From Gemmatimonadota bacterium (lineage in GTDB: Bacteria > Latescibacterota > UBA2968 > UBA8231), in contig VXOR01000054.1 in the NCBI GenBank assembly GCA_009840005.1, forward strand, positions 35,492-75,522: a stretch of DNA of 40,031 bases, in the 5' to 3' direction. The notes beneath the pieces are model-generated. The model had not been told where the DNA came from and searched no databases. It was given only the letters and a program-made list of their open reading frames with translations. A program made the position numbers and the translations under genes. Shown one piece after another: positions 32,731 through 40,031 of this stretch (its first letter is position 1; every line of letters begins with the position of its first letter).

Positions 32731-33881
32731 CAAAACGCCTGCGCCGTCAGCGCATACACCTTCGCCACCCGCACCAACTCGGCCACCGGCACCTGCTCGT
32801 CGGTAGTGTGCGCCCCCGTGGCGCAAGGACCGTGCGTTAGGGCTTCAATCCCAGCAGCCATAAAGACATTGCCGTCGTCAATGAATGGCTTACCGCCCAA
32901 GGGCAACGGTGCTCCCGTTACCTGCTCGTGTGCGGCCTGAAACGCACCCATCAGCGGGCTGTTCTGATCTACCGCAAAGGCGTCGCCGGGCATGTTCCAG
33001 TCGGCAAGCCGGATGCGGGCGCCGCTTGCCGCAGCTACGTCGGCGAGCAGGTCTTCCATTTCGCGGCGCGCCGCAGGCCCCGAGCCGGCCGTCACCCAGC
33101 GGCGAGTCCCTTCGACGCGGCACTGAATCGGCACCTGATTGTAGAGCTGGCCGCCTTCGAGCCGGCCGATAAACAGCGTGTCGCTGCCGACATAGGGTGC
33201 GGTTCGCTCGCGCAGATGTTCGTTCAGCGCATTCAGCCGCAACACCACCTCGCCCCCCGCGGCGATCACGTCCGGCAGCCCAGCGGGCCGCAGCACCTCG
33301 TGTACTGGCTCGCCATCGCGCTCGATCTCCACGCTAAACACGGCCATCCCGCGCCCGGCTACTGGCAGCGCGTCGCCTAAGTACTCCGGCAGCAGTACCC
33401 CGTCGCCGACAAAACCTTCGCGGATCAAGGCCAAAAGCTGGCGGCGGTCGCCCCAGGGCGCTTCGTGGTGATCGTGGGCCGTAAGCAAGACCGCTCCCTT
33501 AGTCAGTGCGCCCGCATCCCTCAACGCTCTGAGCGCCTCGACAAAGGCGGCGATTCCCCCCTTCATGTCGGACGAACCCGACCCATAGAGCTGACCGTTT
33601 TCCACCTTGGGCAGCACAAAGGGCAGATGCACCGTGTCCAAGTGCCCGTCGAATTGCAGCACCCGCCCAGGCTGGCCGCTGTCGAAGCGAGCGACTACAG
33701 CCGGTGCTTGCGGCCAATCGGCTTGGGGCCGCTCCACGGCAAATCCCTCCTCAGTCAATATCGACGCCAACTCATTAGCCACCGCGCCAGCGTCCAGCGT
33801 CGGGCTGGGCACCGCAATCAACTTCTTGGCCGTATCAAGTAGGCGCTGCTCATCAACGGCCTGTAGTATGTTGTCTTCCAT
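32727..33881 (-). CDS. M20 family metallopeptidase (ArgE/DapE-like)
   Basis: A 384-residue zinc amidohydrolase. LQFDGHLDTVHLP gives the first metal His and the following Asp; GSGSSDMKGGIAAF has the bridging Asp. The usual catalytic EE pair after TxDEE is replaced by TAHDHHEAPWGD, which may keep only one Glu. GKPFIDDGNVFMAAGIEALTHGP supplies the last metal-binding part. ArgE, DapE and related enzymes remove acyl groups from amino acids. The ATG has AAAGGAG about 7 bases upstream. It lies 12 bases behind a small lipoprotein gene on the same strand, and its end meets the MFS gene end to end. Confidence 0.9.
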   Translation of the reverse strand: MEDNILQAVDEQRLLDTAKKLIAVPSPTLDAGAVANELASILTEEGFAVERPQADWPQAPAVVARFDSGQPGRVLQFDGHLDTVHLPFVLPKVENGQLYGSGSSDMKGGIAAFVEALRALRDAGALTKGAVLLTAHDHHEAPWGDRRQLLALIREGFVGDGVLLPEYLGDALPVAGRGMAVFSVEIERDGEPVHEVLRPAGLPDVIAAGGEVVLRLNALNEHLRERTAPYVGSDTLFIGRLEGGQLYNQVPIQCRVEGTRRWVTAGSGPAARREMEDLLADVAAASGARIRLADWNMPGDAFAVDQNSPLMGAFQAAHEQVTGAPLPLGGKPFIDDGNVFMAAGIEALTHGPCATGAHTTDEQVPVAELVRVAKVYALTAQAFC

Positions 33882-33893
33882 CCTAGTACTCCT

Positions 33894-34109
33894 TTACCCA
33901 CCTTGAGATTTAGTTGTATCGACATCGGCCGTGCCGCGTGGACAGAGCCACCCGCGCTCCCAGGACGGACCACTACAATTTTCCTCAAGCGCTTCCAGCC
34001 GCTGCTCCTCAGTGCGCTTCCACGGATCCTTAGGCAGATCGGCCGGTCCTTGGGGATCGCTCAGCCCGCAACCGACCAACGCCATGCAGAGCATCCACTT
34101 TCTCGCCAT
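33894..34109 (-). CDS. Small putative lipoprotein
   Basis: A 71-residue product. It opens MARKWMLCMALVGCG: two basic residues, a hydrophobic stretch and a lipobox LVGC, so Cys14 would be lipidated and the protein held in the inner or outer membrane. The mature part is hydrophilic, with two more cysteines that could form a disulfide. ATG 34109 has GGAGG at good distance (5-6 bases), which is stronger than any start further upstream. It is probably translated together with the M20 peptidase gene that starts 12 bases downstream. I do not recognise a family. Confidence 0.7.
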   Translation of the reverse strand: MARKWMLCMALVGCGLSDPQGPADLPKDPWKRTEEQRLEALEENCSGPSWERGWLCPRGTADVDTTKSQGG

Positions 34110-34176
34110 ACTAGCCTCCGTTGCCCGCCTCTGACAATCTCCGTACTTTGGCCCCAATTCGCAAAGGAGCTGACTT

Positions 34177-35727
34177 ATGTCTCATCCCCCTGATTACGGC
34201 ATCATCTACAACTGGGACGGTGCGCCGCACGGCTACTCGCCCGTTCCCCAGTCCATGGATGCCTTTCTCGACAAGACGTATGGCCCCCTCGAAGACACCC
34301 AAGTCGGTGCCCTGTTTTGGTGCGTGGGCGAACACGCCACCCGCTGGCCAAGCGACGCGCTCGAACTAGTCGGCGACCTCCACCAGCGCCGCTACGAGAA
34401 CGCCGCTAGCTACACGCACACCGAAAACATCCGCCGCATGTTGGATCGGGGCGAAGATCCCCAACAGGCCGTCATCGACCGCGGCCACGAGTTAAACCTC
34501 CATGTCTATGCCTCGCTGCGCATGAACGACAATCACTTCAACGGCGCTCAGCCAAGCGACCTCCAGACCCTGCACCACGTCGAACTGACCCAACTGCGCA
34601 AAAACCACCCCGAATGGCTCCTCGGCGAGGATACCGAGGAGTGGTTTGCCCTGTCGTGGAATATGGCCATCCCCCAAGTGCGCGAAAATCGCTTCCAACA
34701 CCTGCGCGAAGTCTGCCAAAACTACCCTTGGGACGGCGTCGAACTCGACTGGCAACGCCACCCTTTCCACTTCCCCGCCGACTATGCCTATCGCCTGCGC
34801 TACGTCCTCACCGACTTCATGCGGGCGGCGCGGCAAATGACCGACGAACTGGCTCAAGAGCGCGGGCGGCCTTTTTATTTAGCGGCCCGAGTCGCCGGTT
34901 CCATCGAGGGCTGCCACCGCATTGGCTACGACGTAGAAACTTGGGTACAGGAAAACCTCGTCGATATCCTAATCCCAGCCGGTGCCGCCGGTACCGACCC
35001 GTCCATTGAAGTCAGCGCCTTCCACGCTCTCTGCGCCGACCGCGACATCGCCCTCTATCCAGGTTTCGACGGCGGCGGCCCCGGCCCGGCTGCCGGCCCC
35101 GAAGGCGAAACGACCCGCCACAACATGCGCACCAAAGCCACGGCCATGCAGTATCACGGCCAAGGCGCGACCGGCATATACGCCTTCAACTGGCACGCCG
35201 ACCGCGATTCAAGGCGCGAGTTGCTAACCCAAGTGGGCGCAGTCCAAACCCTGCGCCGTCAAGACAAACTCTACAACGCGACCCACCGCTTCCGCCAGCA
35301 CACCGGGGAGTGGCGCGGCGCGTACCAGCACGACCGGCTGCGCGGCACCCTACCCGTCCCCCTCTACCCGACTATGCAAGAGACCGGCCCCCACTTCGAC
35401 CTCGACCTCGCCGACGACTTGAGCGCAGACCCACCGGCGACCATTACTCTGCGGCTGCGTCTGCAAAATTGGGTCGCTGGCGACGAGGTTCGCTGCTGCT
35501 GGGACGGCGAGGTCTTGGCCGACCCGGATATCAGCTATTGCCACGGCGGCGATGCTCAACCTATCTCCGATGTCAGCGCCGCCGCTTGGCACAGCTTCGC
35601 GCTCACGGCCGATCAAGCCGCCCGCGGCCGCCATCGCATAGAACTCGTTCTCTTGCAACGCCATCCCCAACTTGCTTGCGACTTGTTACTAACCGACGTC
35701 GAGGTGGTCATCCTTTATAAGGACTGA
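34177..35727 (+). CDS. Glycosyl hydrolase-like protein (GH10-like TIM barrel), unassigned
   Basis: A 516-residue protein without signal peptide. The N-terminal two thirds look like a TIM-barrel of the family-10-like glycosyl hydrolases found in uncultured bacteria: GHELNLHVYASLRMND, then YPWDGVELDWQRHPFHF, with acidic residues suited to catalysis, and GIYAFNWHADRDSR towards the end of the barrel. The last 130 residues are a beta-rich domain (TITLRLRLQNWVAGDEV). The substrate is unknown. ATG 34177 has AAAGGAG close upstream. It is divergent from the lipoprotein gene (67 bases apart), so the two may share a control region. Confidence 0.7.
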   Translation: MSHPPDYGIIYNWDGAPHGYSPVPQSMDAFLDKTYGPLEDTQVGALFWCVGEHATRWPSDALELVGDLHQRRYENAASYTHTENIRRMLDRGEDPQQAVIDRGHELNLHVYASLRMNDNHFNGAQPSDLQTLHHVELTQLRKNHPEWLLGEDTEEWFALSWNMAIPQVRENRFQHLREVCQNYPWDGVELDWQRHPFHFPADYAYRLRYVLTDFMRAARQMTDELAQERGRPFYLAARVAGSIEGCHRIGYDVETWVQENLVDILIPAGAAGTDPSIEVSAFHALCADRDIALYPGFDGGGPGPAAGPEGETTRHNMRTKATAMQYHGQGATGIYAFNWHADRDSRRELLTQVGAVQTLRRQDKLYNATHRFRQHTGEWRGAYQHDRLRGTLPVPLYPTMQETGPHFDLDLADDLSADPPATITLRLRLQNWVAGDEVRCCWDGEVLADPDISYCHGGDAQPISDVSAAAWHSFALTADQAARGRHRIELVLLQRHPQLACDLLLTDVEVVILYKD

Positions 35728-35841
35728 CGACGCGAAGGCGGAAGGCACTGTCTCTTGTGAAAATTCCGCCCGTCCGTTGTATTATGAAGAAGCTGGGAGC
35801 TTACCCGAAGAATGCTTCCAACCAATTGCAGAGGAATCACC

Positions 35842-36033
35842 ATGCCAGCATCTCAAGCAAAAGTAGCTATCCCCGGCAAGCGTCAGGTTCACATAACCTT
35901 GCCAAATCCCCGCGCAGAAAAGGTGCGGAGGCGGGTAGCAAACTCGGTCGCCCGCTTAAACCAATCCCAAGAAGCCGACGCGCTCCGATGGGTCGAGGCC
36001 GTGTCTGAATTTGACGAGCGTGAAACGCGATGA
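35842..36033 (+). CDS. Probable antitoxin of a MazEF-type pair
   Basis: A 63-residue, basic protein directly upstream of a MazF toxin gene and overlapping it by 14 bases. GAGGA lies 6 bases before ATG 35842. The N-terminal IPGKRQVHITLPNPRAEKVRRRV could be a DNA-binding strand-helix unit, and the C-terminal acidic part would bind the toxin. It does not clearly match the AbrB-type MazE, so the family is unassigned. A small inverted repeat AAGCT-GGG-AGCTT (35790-35802), just after a TATTAT box, could be an operator for self-repression; this is only a guess. Confidence 0.75.
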   Translation: MPASQAKVAIPGKRQVHITLPNPRAEKVRRRVANSVARLNQSQEADALRWVEAVSEFDERETR

Positions 36034-36349
36034 CGTCGTAACAGTGGCAGTCGCGGACGATTTTGGGAAACCGCGCCCAGCCGTGATCGTCCAAAGCGAC
36101 GTGTTCCCGGATGAGCACGGGTCGGTTATTGTCTGCCAAATAACGTCGGCCTTAGAAGATGCCCCCGACTTTCGGATCACTATCGAGCCATCTAAAGGCA
36201 ACGGCCTGCGCCAGATTTCCCAAATCATGGCGGATAAGCCAGTAACTGTACGGCGCAGGCGAATTGGTAGTCGCATTGGCCGATTGGAAGAACGGGAAGT
36301 TAGGCGTTTGAACCGAGCCCTCGCATTCGTGATGGGATTGGCAGACTAA
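36020..36349 (+). CDS. PemK/MazF-family toxin (endoribonuclease)
   Basis: MazF-family toxins cut mRNA and stop growth. After the start this protein reads KRDDVVTVA, then GKPRPAVIVQSD, ITSALEDAPDFRITIEPS, GLRQISQIMADK and RRIGRLEE-type blocks, in the order of known MazF/PemK proteins, and has about 109 residues. GTG 36020 gives the usual MKRxDVV beginning; TTG 36011 is the other choice. Either way it overlaps the antitoxin gene, as in most such pairs. It ends 11 bases before the convergent caspase gene end. Confidence 0.9.
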   Translation: MKRDDVVTVAVADDFGKPRPAVIVQSDVFPDEHGSVIVCQITSALEDAPDFRITIEPSKGNGLRQISQIMADKPVTVRRRRIGSRIGRLEEREVRRLNRALAFVMGLAD

Positions 36350-36360
36350 CAATCCCTCTC

Positions 36361-38415
36361 CTAACGCCCGTAGCGCAAGCCAAAGAAAAAACCCGGCCAC
36401 ATGAAAATCCCATCTTCCCATTCCTTCTCGTAACGGCTGCCCGACTCAATCAGCCGCAGATGGCCGTCGGTCCACAACTGGTTCAGGGAGACGCCGCCAA
36501 ACAGCGACAGATGGCTGTGCAAAGCGACCCCCGTCTCAAGTTTGATCCGCGCCAGATAGTTGTCCCTAGCCAAGCGATCTAGGCCAAAGTCCACTGCAGG
36601 CGGCCAAAACCCAATGCCCGCACTGTAATCGTCGTCGAGGTCGCGGCTGATCCGGTAGCCGTGAATATCGAGGCCGAGGAAAAACCGCTGCCCGCGCTTC
36701 TGCACTCCACCCCCCACGCCCACCGCCCAGTGCCGCTGGCCGTCTTGATCGGTAAAGCCAGTAGTAAAAGCAGTGTAAAACGAGCGGCTACCCGAGGCGA
36801 TGGTGAACATGGTAAAGCCGACTTCGTCGCGCCAAGTACTGAGATTGAAAAGCCCGCTGCGCGAGTAGTTGATCAACCCGATGGGCAGACCGCCTTCGAT
36901 GTGGCCGGAAAGATTGACCAAGCCCACCTGCCACCCCTTGACCTCGCTCGCCACGTTCAGTAATCCAACCTGACCGCCCTTGACCTCGCCGACGAAATTG
37001 GTAACCCCAGCCAATTGCCAACCGCGGATTTTGCCGACGATGTTGGTCGTTTGCGCCACCTGCCAGCCGCGCACTTGCGAGGCAATGTTGATCAAGCCCA
37101 CCTGTCCACCCTGCAACGGCCCCATCGCCCAGTTGACGCCCACCACGGATGCTTGCCAGCCATCGACTTCTCTGAGCGCCAAGTTGCCCAACCCGCCGAT
37201 CTGACTGCCCGTCCGCCCGCACGCTTGGTTGACCAGCCAAGCGAACTGGACGCCGCGAAACGCCTCGTCCTGCGTATTGGTCAACAACCCCAGCGACAAG
37301 GTGTAACCCTCGCGGGTGGCGACCTCGATCTGGCGTCCCAAGGTAATCCTCCGCCCCGAGCCGCCGCGCAGCTTAGTGTCCTCTGGAGTCAAGGCGCGAA
37401 AGTCGTCGGTACTCACCTCGGCGAACTCTCCCTCGGTCAAAACCAATTCAGCCAAGCGCCAGTCCTCGTCCCAAGTTTCCCAAAACAGGGCATAATCCCC
37501 CGGCACCAATCCCAACTCAACCTCCCGCCCAGGGGATTTGTTCAGTTCGGCGACTAGGCGCTGCTGGCCATTGCGGATAGAGACCCGACCAGCGAGGGCT
37601 TCATCCAGCGACAGGCCCGCTACGTTGCGGCGCACCTCGGTCATCACCACGCCACCAGTGCCGCGCATCTGGCCCTCATAGGCAGGGTGCTGCGTGCCTC
37701 CCACGGTCCCAAGAGTCCGCGCCCGCGTCTCGTCGAATGCGAACTGGTACGCCTCGTGCAGAGTCACCCGGCCATCGCCGGTAACGTCGGCTGCGCCGCG
37801 CATCCCAGAAATTAGATAGTGGGTAAAAAAGGACGCCTCGATCAGGTCCGACTCTTGGGCCGCTTCGTCGGCTGAACTCGACGTGAGAAAGGCATACCCC
37901 CGCATGTCAAAGGACTCATCGACCAAAAAGGGCGGCTTGGGTTTGCCTCCCTTGATGCGGGTTATGCTCCCGGAGTTGCAGGCGTCGAGGACAGCGATGC
38001 GGACGGCGGCGTTGGCCGTCTTCAGGGAGTCGAGCAATTGCTGATAGCCGAGGTGGTCGCCGGCCAACAGCAGGCCCTCTTCGTCAGCGTGGCCAGAGTA
38101 GTACAGCAGCACCTCTAAGCGATCCCCCCGCCGGCTGGCCGCCTTTACCCGCCGGCCTAAGTCGGCCAGCCCCTTTTCAAACGCGGCCAAGTCTGGATCG
38201 CGCAACAGCAACACATCGGCCGGGTCCAAGCCCCCCATCTCCTGCAATACCTCGACGAATTGTTCCGCGTCCGAGACCGCGTAGCGCAGCAATTCGCGAT
38301 CCACCCCGCCGTTGTTGGCCCCTGCTGCCAGTATCAGCCGACGCACTTCCGCCTCCACCGGCTGGGACAGACCCACCGCAGCGACAACGATCAGCAAGGC
38401 GCGCACCAAAGACAT
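36361..38415 (-). CDS. Secreted caspase-like protease with GxQxGxxN repeats and barrel-like end
   Basis: A 684-residue secreted protein. A signal peptide (about residues 1-22, ending PVEA) precedes a caspase (peptidase C14) domain with the His in YYSGHADE (His109) and Cys in LDACNSGS (Cys146). Around residues 420-510 about six short repeats follow, 14-15 residues each, of the form G(W/G)QxxxxxN (for example GGQVGLINIASQVR and GWQVGLVNLSGHIE). The last 150 residues are beta-rich and end with FFFGLRYGR, suggesting an outer-membrane barrel. ATG 38415 has GAGGAG 8 bases upstream; a GTG two codons earlier is less likely. It follows the ECF sigma and anti-sigma genes after a hairpin-rich spacer and could be the target of that regulon. 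Confidence 0.85.
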   Translation of the reverse strand: MSLVRALLIVVAAVGLSQPVEAEVRRLILAAGANNGGVDRELLRYAVSDAEQFVEVLQEMGGLDPADVLLLRDPDLAAFEKGLADLGRRVKAASRRGDRLEVLLYYSGHADEEGLLLAGDHLGYQQLLDSLKTANAAVRIAVLDACNSGSITRIKGGKPKPPFLVDESFDMRGYAFLTSSSADEAAQESDLIEASFFTHYLISGMRGAADVTGDGRVTLHEAYQFAFDETRARTLGTVGGTQHPAYEGQMRGTGGVVMTEVRRNVAGLSLDEALAGRVSIRNGQQRLVAELNKSPGREVELGLVPGDYALFWETWDEDWRLAELVLTEGEFAEVSTDDFRALTPEDTKLRGGSGRRITLGRQIEVATREGYTLSLGLLTNTQDEAFRGVQFAWLVNQACGRTGSQIGGLGNLALREVDGWQASVVGVNWAMGPLQGGQVGLINIASQVRGWQVAQTTNIVGKIRGWQLAGVTNFVGEVKGGQVGLLNVASEVKGWQVGLVNLSGHIEGGLPIGLINYSRSGLFNLSTWRDEVGFTMFTIASGSRSFYTAFTTGFTDQDGQRHWAVGVGGGVQKRGQRFFLGLDIHGYRISRDLDDDYSAGIGFWPPAVDFGLDRLARDNYLARIKLETGVALHSHLSLFGGVSLNQLWTDGHLRLIESGSRYEKEWEDGIFMWPGFFFGLRYGR

Positions 38416-38439
38416 GGGCACAACTCCTCAGAGACAATA

Positions 38440-38541
38440 GGGCGACGACAAGGGTCGCCCCTACAACGACAACGCAACGACACCCACTCATCGTCGTTGG
38501 TTGCCAACCTCCCATTGTAGGGGCAACCCTCGCGATTGCCC
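38440..38541. repeat. GTAGGGGC-type inverted repeats between anti-sigma and caspase genes
   Basis: A compound of hairpins. The large one pairs 38452-38466 with 38515-38529 at 14 of 15 bases (arms GGGTCGCCCCTACAA and TTGTAGGGGCAACCC). Smaller hairpins sit at 38440-38460 (GGGCGAC/GTCGCCC) and 38521-38541 (GGGCAA/TTGCCC). It fills most of the 136-base spacer before the caspase gene and shares the GTAGGGGC ends with 992-1019. Confidence 0.75.
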
Positions 38542-38551
38542 GAGGCGGGAT

Positions 38552-39337
38552 CTAGGGCTCCCTAGGTTTCTTTACCGTAAATCGGAATAGGCGGATGTCA
38601 TCCCCCAACGCCACATCGTCGGCGGCCAGCTTGGTCTTGACTTCTGCCAAGCCAAAGCGACGGTCGGCCGCCACCAAGTAAAACCGCTCCCACCGCGGCG
38701 CGGCGTCCAATTCGTAGGCAACGTCGAGGGTATCTTGCGCCGCCAGCGGCACGGCCTCTGCTCCGGTCGTCGGCAGATGCTGAGTTACAGTACCGCGCCC
38801 ATCGACGGACAGGATCGCCCCGTACTGCAGGCCACCCGAGCGGTAGGCGAGCTGCACCAAATCCCCGCTTCGGGCCAAGGCTCCGTCTTGCAGACGCTCC
38901 ACACCGCTGGCCAGTTTGCGGAAAACCAGCAGACGCGGCTCCTGCTCGCCGCCCTTAATGCGCGTCGCAGGTGCTTCCGAGGTCTCTTGGTCGAGGAGAG
39001 TGGGCACCGCCACCACCGCCAGGATCAGGGCCACGGCCGGCACGGCCCAAAGGCGATACCCACTCCACGTTCGTTGGACGCGCCGGCCCTGCGCCCTTCG
39101 GCTGAGCTCAGGTCGAAGCCGCTTGAGTTTTAGCTCGATCTGGCCGCGCATCCATTCGGGTGGGTAGCGCTGATGCAATTCCTCGTTGGAACGCTCTAGG
39201 GCCGCTAGCCGCTGTGCGAGCTCTGGATCGTCTGCCAACCGGCGTTCCAAGTCCGCCAACTCGTCGTCGGTCCCCTCGCGCAGCAAATAGCGCTCTAGCT
39301 GGTAGTCGCTTATGGGGCGCTTGTCTTGCTGGTTCAT
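38552..39337 (-). CDS. Anti-sigma factor-like membrane protein
   Basis: A 261-residue single-pass membrane protein. The cytoplasmic N-terminus (ISDYQLERYLLREGTDDELADLERRLADDPELAQRLAAL) resembles the anti-sigma domain of ECF pairs that lack a Zn-binding Cys/His motif. A membrane helix lies at about 96-114 (WAVPAVALILAVVAVPTLL). The periplasmic half is beta-rich with GDLVQLAYRSGG and LSVDGRGTVTQHLP, which resembles DUF4384-like domains. The ATG overlaps the sigma gene stop by 4 bases (ATGA). Residues about 73-81 (LRPELSRRA) come from a 27-bp palindromic element also found in murG. I infer that it holds the sigma factor until an envelope signal is received. Confidence 0.78.
   Translation of the reverse strand: MNQQDKRPISDYQLERYLLREGTDDELADLERRLADDPELAQRLAALERSNEELHQRYPPEWMRGQIELKLKRLRPELSRRAQGRRVQRTWSGYRLWAVPAVALILAVVAVPTLLDQETSEAPATRIKGGEQEPRLLVFRKLASGVERLQDGALARSGDLVQLAYRSGGLQYGAILSVDGRGTVTQHLPTTGAEAVPLAAQDTLDVAYELDAAPRWERFYLVAADRRFGLAEVKTKLAADDVALGDDIRLFRFTVKKPREP
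39094..39120. repeat. 27-bp palindromic element, copy 2, inside the anti-sigma gene
   Basis: Identical to 14184-14210 in the same orientation, but read here in another frame, giving RLRPELSRRA instead of GFDLSSAEG. It lies between the anti-sigma domain and the membrane helix, where an insert would be tolerated. Confidence 0.9.
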
Positions 39338-39807
39338 AGCTCCTCCATCTCTTGCAGCGCTGCTCGCAGGCCGAGCAGCCGCTTGCGCACGCCGGACACG
39401 GACATGCTCACTTCCTTGGCCACCTCTTCTAAGGTCATGCCGTCCACGTAGTACAAGACGGCCATCGTGCGCGTTGACTCAAGCTGTTGGCCAAAGAGCT
39501 TGGCGAGTGCGGCGCGCGCATCTATCTGGCCCTCGGCGTCCTCCCAGCAGGCTATCTGCTCCAACAGCGTCGAGTCGGCCGTGGTCTTCCGCCGCCGGGT
39601 ATCGCGGATGCGATTGAGGCAGAGGTTGGTGGCCATGCGATAGAGCAGGCTGGAGGGCGCGTCATCCCGCAGGCGGTCGCGCCGCGTCAATAGCCGCACA
39701 AACACGTCTTGGGTGGCGTCGAGCGCCTGGTCTTCGTCGCGCAAAAGCTGCCGACAACGACGCATGACCATCGGCCCGTAGCGACGGTACAGTGTATCTA
39801 CGTCCAT
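39334..39807 (-). CDS. ECF-type RNA polymerase sigma factor
   Basis: A 157-residue extracytoplasmic-function sigma factor. Region 2 spans about residues 5-75, with LYRRYGPMVMRRCRQLL, ALDATQDVFVRLLTRR and SSLLYRMATNLCLNRIRD for -10 recognition. Region 4 lies at about 105-150 with MTLEEVAKEVSMSVSGVRKRLLGLR, an HTH for the -35 element. Between them is a linker rich in acidic residues. ATG 39807 is preceded by AGGGAA; the longer frame to 39891 adds residues with no sigma character. The stop overlaps the anti-sigma start. The 224 bases from here to the end of the window hold no gene that I can support, only the inverted repeat at 39931-39963 and a possible gene start at 40025. Confidence 0.9.
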   Translation of the reverse strand: MDVDTLYRRYGPMVMRRCRQLLRDEDQALDATQDVFVRLLTRRDRLRDDAPSSLLYRMATNLCLNRIRDTRRRKTTADSTLLEQIACWEDAEGQIDARAALAKLFGQQLESTRTMAVLYYVDGMTLEEVAKEVSMSVSGVRKRLLGLRAALQEMEEL

Positions 39808-39930
39808 GTATTCCCTGGCGATGTTACTACTTAAACACCTATGGTGGCGCGGAGTGTTACTTCTACTGCAAAAAACTATGTCCCTACGCACTCAATTTAC
39901 AAGATGCTGCTTGCAGACGGCACCAAACAG

Positions 39931-39963
39931 CAAGAGCCGACGGTCCATGGCCGTCGGCTCTTG
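39931..39963. terminator. Strong hairpin, possible intrinsic terminator
   Basis: A perfect 13-bp stem (CAAGAGCCGACGG with its complement) closes a 7-base loop TCCATGG. A T-rich run CGATCCTTCTTATT follows on the plus strand, which is moderately terminator-like in that direction. No plus-strand gene precedes it inside the window, so it may instead be a control hairpin upstream of the ECF operon. Confidence 0.6.
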
Positions 39964-40031
39964 CGATCCTTCTTATTAACTGATGTTACGCAGTAGTGCG
40001 TTAATTGTTGGTATATTGCCCATTATGGACA

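Noticed and set aside
39978..39994. Short resemblance of TGATGTTACGCAG to a class 1 integron attI region
   Set aside because: Only about a dozen bases agree, with no integrase or cassette genes nearby, so it is most likely chance.

Overview
The window looks like the chromosome of a Gram-negative bacterium from a poorly characterised, fairly G+C-rich lineage. The signs are peptidoglycan lipid-cycle genes (murG, mraY), a lipobox protein, a secreted caspase-like protein with a barrel-like C-terminus, a 4-domain ribosomal protein S1, WD40 repeats and an ECF sigma/anti-sigma pair. The mixture reminds me of uncultured groups such as Poribacteria or Latescibacterota, but that is only an impression.

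Layout. 1-950: end of a WD40 protein, then an SDR oxidoreductase. 992-5277 (minus): qor, rpsA, trpB and trpA packed as one transcription unit. 5438-6790: aspartate kinase lysC. 6796-11298 (minus): recG, a class V aminotransferase and an AlbA_2/RecG-like regulator. 11355-14963: a small membrane protein, then murG and mraY (minus), with murG carrying a HEAT-like C-terminal extension. 15069-16628 (minus): a HAD hydrolase and a second SDR.

16795-28496 (plus) is an accessory island and the most interesting part. It encodes (1) a sigma-54 activator whose N-terminus looks like a CARF-type ligand sensor; (2) a type I restriction subunit HsdR behind a perfect-consensus sigma-54 promoter; (3) an HsdM fused to a half-HsdS, where the fusion is explained by a 20-bp tandem duplication at the old M/S junction; (4) a 1365-residue fusion of a methylase-like domain with a broken catalytic motif, a second target-recognition domain, a beta domain, a STAND-like ATPase and a Gly-rich repeat tail; and (5) a second ATPase with a DUF4145/HEPN-like C-terminus. 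My reading is an inducible restriction-type defence system: the activator senses a signal and switches on an operon whose two M-S fusions may pair to rebuild a bipartite DNA-recognition unit, with two NTPases added as sensor or effector. The right side of the island carries a 48-bp relic of a haloacid-dehalogenase gene that matches the intact HAD gene on the left side.

28634-40031: an unknown small protein, aldo/keto reductase, HisC-like aminotransferase, UMF1-type MFS transporter, M20 peptidase, small lipoprotein, GH10-like protein, a MazEF-type toxin-antitoxin pair, and an ECF sigma / anti-sigma / secreted caspase-like operon. Several short repeats recur: a 27-bp palindromic element sits inside two unrelated coding regions (murG and the anti-sigma gene) in different reading frames, and hairpins with GTAGGGGC ends occur in two intergenic spaces. 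No rRNA, tRNA or CRISPR array was seen. No gene-free stretch exceeds 300 bases.
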